From IMG/VR virus record IMGVR_UViG_3300025138_000434, positions 1 through 21,776 of that record: 21,776 nucleotides of DNA; one strand, given 5' to 3'. Numbering within the stretch: position 1 is the first letter of the stretch; the number at the start of each line of letters is the position of its first letter. The DNA is from a virus. The position numbers and the translations under genes were made by a program. The notes beneath the pieces were generated by a model that did no database searches, was not told the origin of the DNA, and worked only from the letters and a program-made list of their open reading frames with translations. Of the stretch, positions 18,695 to 21,776 are shown piece after piece.

Positions 18695-19591
18695 ATGGCA
18701 GAAGAAGCTATGCAATCAATAGAAGAAGATGAGGGTACTGAAGTAGAACTTCCTGAAAGTGAAACTGAAGAATCTGAATTAATAGAAGAAAAAGAACCAG
18801 AGTCTAAAAAATCAGAACAAGAAAACGAGATTGAAGACTACAGTGAAGGCGTTAAAAAACGTATCAATAAACTGACATATAAGGTCAGGGAATCAGAAAG
18901 AAGAGAGCAGGCAGCAATTGACTATGCCCAATCTGTTCAAGATGAATTAAATAAAACTAAAAATAAACTTTCAAAAACAGATAAGAACCTATATGATGAA
19001 TATAGTACTAGAGTTACTTCTCAGTTAAACTCGGCACAAGAGAGCTATAAGAAAGCATATGAATCAGGTGATACAGATGCTTTAATGGAAGCTCAAAAAG
19101 ATTTAGCCAAGTTAGCAGTAGAGGAAGAAAGCTTAAAAAGGGTAAGACCAGAAGCTGAACCTAAAGAAGTAGAAGTTCCTCAAGTAGAGCAACAGGTAGC
19201 TCAAAACTACAGACAACAACCTGCTGAGGCTATAAAGCCTGACCCAAAAGCAAAAGCTTGGGCAGATAGGAATAAGTGGTTTGGTGATGACCTAGCTATG
19301 ACAACTGCAGCATTTGCGTTCCATAGACAGCTCACAGAAGGAGAAGGTTATGATCCTACTTCCGATGATTATTATAAGGAAGTAGACAAAAGACTTGCTG
19401 AGTCGTTCCCTCATAAATTAGGGAATACTCAAAAAGAAGTGAAAGAGAATGTAGCTGGTTCTAGCAAAGGTGTTGGAACTACTCGAGCTCGATCACGTAG
19501 AACTATAAAACTCACACCGAGTCAAGTAGCGATAGCGAAAAGATTAGGTGTGCCACTAGAAGAATATGCTAAGCATATAAAGGAGGACTAA
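18695..19591 (+). CDS. Capsid scaffolding protein
   Basis: The 298-residue protein has the usual scaffold layout: a very acidic N-terminus (residues 1-50, Glu-rich), a charged coiled coil (about 53-150), a more ordered stretch with WADRNKWFGDDLAMTTAAFAFHRQL and a basic C-terminus ending RTIKLTPSQVAIAKRLGVPLEEYAKH. WFG(D) followed by a helix and a final LTPSQVxxAKxLGxxxxEYA are typical of scaffold proteins of related marine podovirus-like phages. The ribosome site AAGGAG is strong. It lies just upstream of the decoration and capsid genes, the standard scaffold position. Confidence 0.85.
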   Translation: MAEEAMQSIEEDEGTEVELPESETEESELIEEKEPESKKSEQENEIEDYSEGVKKRINKLTYKVRESERREQAAIDYAQSVQDELNKTKNKLSKTDKNLYDEYSTRVTSQLNSAQESYKKAYESGDTDALMEAQKDLAKLAVEEESLKRVRPEAEPKEVEVPQVEQQVAQNYRQQPAEAIKPDPKAKAWADRNKWFGDDLAMTTAAFAFHRQLTEGEGYDPTSDDYYKEVDKRLAESFPHKLGNTQKEVKENVAGSSKGVGTTRARSRRTIKLTPSQVAIAKRLGVPLEEYAKHIKED

Positions 19592-19592
19592 A

Positions 19593-20069
19593 ATGGTAGA
19601 TGAAATTAAAACTACTAATACAGATCGTAGTCCACGATCTGCTGAAAGTCGAGACAAAGTTTCTCGTCGCAAACCTTGGCAACCCCCGTCTTTATTAGAC
19701 GCACCTCCCCCACCGCAGGGCTATGTACACAGATGGATACGAGAATCAATGATAGGTCAGAACGATCCAGCGAATATGTCAAAACGTATTCGTGAAGGTT
19801 GGGAACCTGTTAGAGCAGAAGACTACCCAGATTTTGAAGCTCCTAGTATTGATGATGGTAAACACGCTGGTGTTATAGGAGTTGGTGGCTTAATTCTCGC
19901 TAAGATACCCAAGGAGACTGTTGAAGAAAGGAGAGCATACTATCAAAATGTTGCTGACCAACAAATTCAAGCAGTTGATAATGATCTTATGAGAGAAAGT
20001 AATCAAGTGATGCCTATTAGTGCTCCTAATAGATCATCCAAGGTTACATTTGGTAAAGGTGGCTCTTAA
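19593..20069 (+). CDS. Conserved head-region protein, 158 aa
   Basis: A conserved protein placed between scaffold and decoration genes in many marine phages: PPPPQGYVHRWIRESMIG, NMSKRIREGWEPVRAEDYPDF, GVIGVGGLILAKIPKE and VTFGKGGS at the end. I recognise the pattern (HRWIR, RIxEGWExVRAxDYPD, GVIGVGGLxLAKxP) but not a function; it is usually called a virion-associated or hypothetical protein. The N-terminus (residues 1-35) is polar and disordered. It begins one base after the scaffold stop, with AAGGAGG 6 bases upstream. A 47-base AT-rich spacer follows. Confidence 0.8.
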   Translation: MVDEIKTTNTDRSPRSAESRDKVSRRKPWQPPSLLDAPPPPQGYVHRWIRESMIGQNDPANMSKRIREGWEPVRAEDYPDFEAPSIDDGKHAGVIGVGGLILAKIPKETVEERRAYYQNVADQQIQAVDNDLMRESNQVMPISAPNRSSKVTFGKGGS

Positions 20070-20116
20070 CTTATGTTAAGGGTTTAATAAAATTTATTTT
20101 ATAAAGGTGAATTAAA

Positions 20117-20656
20117 ATGGCAAATACAAACGCCCCAGATGGATTCACACCAGCTTATCATATGTCAGGTGGCGTAATCCGACCTTCAGAGTTTGCAATA
20201 GCAAGCGGAACTAACGCATCAATCTTCTCAGGTGATGTTGTTAATCTTTCTAGTGGTCTGGTTATCCAAGGTACTGCAACAGGTACCCCACTTGGCGTAT
20301 TTTACGGTGTAGAATACCAAGCAACAGATGGTTCAGTAGTGTTTTCGAACATGTGGACTGCAGATGTTGCGACTTTAGGTTCTGCGAATGCTAAGGCATT
20401 TGTTTATGTTGATCCAGATATTGTTTATGAGGCTCAGTCTACTGGGACTCCTACTCAAGCATCTATCGGCACTACAAATACCATTAGTACTACCGCAGGT
20501 AATACTTCAACAGGTCGATCAAAAGAAGGTGTAACAACTACAACTTCTAGCGGTATTGCGACAGTAGTAGGTTTCCCACAGAAACCAAACAATTCTATTG
20601 GACAACACGCTAGAGTTTATGTAACGTTCCCAGCTTCCGCGTTCGGCAATAGCTAA
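20117..20656 (+). CDS. Probable head decoration / minor capsid protein, 179 aa
   Basis: The protein is beta-rich and Thr/Ser/Gly-rich, with NAPDGFTPAYHMSGG, GTPLGVFYGVEYQATDGSVVFSNMW, AKAFVYVDPDIVYEAQS and GQHARVYVTFPASAF. The order GVFxGVEYxxxxGxxVFSxxW and AxAFVYxDPxxVFExQ is typical of the protein encoded immediately upstream of the major capsid gene in related marine phages, annotated as a decoration or structural protein. Start follows AAAGGTG 8-14 bases upstream. It is 13 bases from the capsid gene. Assignment as decoration is contextual. Confidence 0.72.
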   Translation: MANTNAPDGFTPAYHMSGGVIRPSEFAIASGTNASIFSGDVVNLSSGLVIQGTATGTPLGVFYGVEYQATDGSVVFSNMWTADVATLGSANAKAFVYVDPDIVYEAQSTGTPTQASIGTTNTISTTAGNTSTGRSKEGVTTTTSSGIATVVGFPQKPNNSIGQHARVYVTFPASAFGNS

Positions 20657-20669
20657 AAGGTGATATACA

Positions 20670-21578
20670 ATGGCAATTAATAGAGCTCAACTAGTAAAAG
20701 AACTCGAACCAGGACTAAATGCACTTTTTGGTCTTGAGTACGACAGATACGAAAACGAACATACTGAAATCTTTGATACAGAGAATTCAGACAGAGCGTT
20801 TGAGGAAGAAGTGATGTTATCAGGTTTCGGTCAAGCCCCAGTTAAAGGCGAAGGCGCATCCGTGACTTACGATACAGCACAAGAAACTTTCACAGCAAGG
20901 TACAGCCACGAAACTGTAGCTTTAGCATTTGCGTTGACTGAAGAAGCAATAGAGGACAACCTTTATGACAGCTTATCTTCAAGATACACAAAAGCTTTAG
21001 CTAGGTCAATGGCTACTACTAAGCAAGTGAAAGCAGCAAACGTACTAAATAACGGTTTCTCAACTTCCTTCCCAGGAGGCGACGGCAAACCACTCATGAC
21101 AACTGATCACCCTACCTTATCAGGTGGAGATCAATCAAATGAGCCTAGCACAGCAGCTGATCTTAATGAAACTTCATTAGAAAACGCGATGATCGATATA
21201 TCACAGTTTGTTGATGAAAGAGGCATTAAAGTGAATGTTCAAGCAAGAAAACTAATTATACCACCTCAACTACAATTTGTAGCTGAGAGAGTGTTAAAAA
21301 CTCCAGGTAGAGTTGGTACTTCTGATAATGATATTAACGCATTGAAAAATATGGGAATGCTCCCTGATGGATATACTGTTAATCATTACTTGACTGACAC
21401 AGATGCATTCTTTATCAAAACAGATGCACCTAACGGGTTAAAACACTTCGTTAGATCTCCTATGTCAACAGGCATGGAAGGTGATTTTGAAACTGGTAAC
21501 GTTAGATACAAAGCTAGAGAGAGATACTCTTTTGGCTTCAGTGACTGGCGTGGAATTTATGGTTCCCCAGGAGCATAA
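20670..21578 (+). CDS. Major capsid protein
   Basis: A 302-residue HK97-fold-type or Mu gpT-like major head protein, judged from ALFGLEYDRYENEH, FEEEVMLSGFGQAPVKGEGASV, the helix ALTEEAIEDNLYDSLSSRY and ALARSMATTKQVKAANVLN, and the C-terminal FETGNVRYKARERYSFGFSDWRG. LTEEAIEDxLYD followed by SRYxxALARSMxxTKQ is characteristic. Its place after scaffold and decoration genes and just before a very strong terminator supports high-level, separately ended transcription. AAAGGTG precedes the ATG. No protease gene is visible nearby. Confidence 0.92.
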   Translation: MAINRAQLVKELEPGLNALFGLEYDRYENEHTEIFDTENSDRAFEEEVMLSGFGQAPVKGEGASVTYDTAQETFTARYSHETVALAFALTEEAIEDNLYDSLSSRYTKALARSMATTKQVKAANVLNNGFSTSFPGGDGKPLMTTDHPTLSGGDQSNEPSTAADLNETSLENAMIDISQFVDERGIKVNVQARKLIIPPQLQFVAERVLKTPGRVGTSDNDINALKNMGMLPDGYTVNHYLTDTDAFFIKTDAPNGLKHFVRSPMSTGMEGDFETGNVRYKARERYSFGFSDWRGIYGSPGA

Positions 21579-21597
21579 TTCGTTCTTCGAATTTAAT

Positions 21598-21625
21598 AAG
21601 GGAGCTTCGGCTCCCTTTCTTTTTT
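21598..21625 (+). terminator. Strong rho-independent terminator after the capsid gene
   Basis: AAGGGAGC 21598-21605 pairs with GCTCCCTT 21610-21617 around a UUCG tetraloop and is followed by a T run at 21620-21625. A smaller hairpin (AATTCG with CGAATT, 21577-21593) sits just before it, overlapping the capsid stop codon. Confidence 0.95.
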
Positions 21626-21667
21626 CTATAATAAGGTATATCATTTAATTCTAGGATTTATTAACTT

Positions 21668-21709
21668 GTTCTACAGACTGACCTAGCAGACAAGCCAAGA
21701 CGGTAGAAC
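21668..21709 (+). ncRNA. Candidate structured leader upstream of the next virion gene
   Basis: GTTCTAC 21668-21674 pairs perfectly with GTAGAAC 21703-21709 and encloses a 28-base loop containing three AGAC words (21675, 21688, 21698) and a possible CTG/CAG mini-stem. It ends 21 bases before ATG 21731, just upstream of TTAGGAGG. This placement fits an RNA leader acting on translation of the next gene, or a protein-binding site. Confidence 0.5.
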
Positions 21710-21730
21710 TTATTTCCTTAGGAGGAAATT

Positions 21731-21776
21731 ATGGCAAAATCAACCTTTTCAGGTCCAGTCAAATCATTGTCGGGAT
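21731..21776 (+). CDS. Virion protein gene, 5' fragment (cut by window end)
   Basis: Only 15 codons are present (MAKSTFSGPVKSLSG), after an excellent AGGAGG ribosome site. Short proteins starting MA(K/Q)STFSGPV(K/R)S follow the capsid gene in related marine phages and are annotated as structural or hypothetical. It lies downstream of the capsid terminator and the candidate structured leader, so it may be regulated separately. Confidence 0.7.
   Translation, partial: MAKSTFSGPVKSLSG

Overview
The window is one stretch of a tailed bacteriophage (Caudoviricetes) genome, AT-rich and tightly packed. Its gene content is typical of marine, pelagiphage-like or uncultured ocean phages. It carries a DUF932 protein, a small terminase, a 2-oxoglutarate/Fe(II) oxygenase, many tiny accessory genes, and then a head module of large terminase, portal, glycine-rich small proteins, a GroES-like co-chaperonin, scaffold, decoration and major capsid proteins. 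No integrase, tRNA, CRISPR array or insertion sequence is visible. The host cannot be read from the sequence; a marine alphaproteobacterium is a guess from overall gene style.

Layout. Positions 48-4321 form a plus-strand block of overlapping genes (DUF932, unknowns, a Cys-rich protein, small terminase, oxygenase). Positions 4398-8760 hold about fifteen short plus-strand genes in small transcription units. Most of these units are preceded by the same bipartite motif (TTTGAC, 17 bases, TTGATC or a variant) ending about 38-57 bases before the start codon. Eight copies can be found between 1993 and 8177, several inside the 3' end of the upstream gene. Positions 5142-5539 are largely non-coding and can fold into three nested-stem domains, a candidate structured RNA.

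Positions 8761-10672 are an unusual, mostly non-coding region. It holds competing long stems, clustered GATC-rich 16-bp repeats with an inverted copy about 540 bp away, and three copies of a GC-rich 19-bp repeat each followed by a different small hairpin. It also holds three minus-strand genes, each with its own downstream hairpin. Two of these are paralogs of each other, and of the plus-strand gene at 5540, through a shared C-terminal LNYDI motif. The third encodes a 38-residue single-pass membrane peptide.

Positions 10673-21776 are the plus-strand packaging and head module: an unknown gene, a 730-residue polyvalent-like protein, TerL, portal, a run of stop/start-overlapping small basic GG-motif proteins, a co-chaperonin, scaffold, a conserved unknown, a probable decoration protein and the major capsid protein. 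A strong UUCG-loop terminator follows the capsid gene. A second structured leader precedes a further virion gene cut by the window end. The small terminase lies about 9.7 kb upstream of the large terminase, an unusual separation filled by the accessory region.
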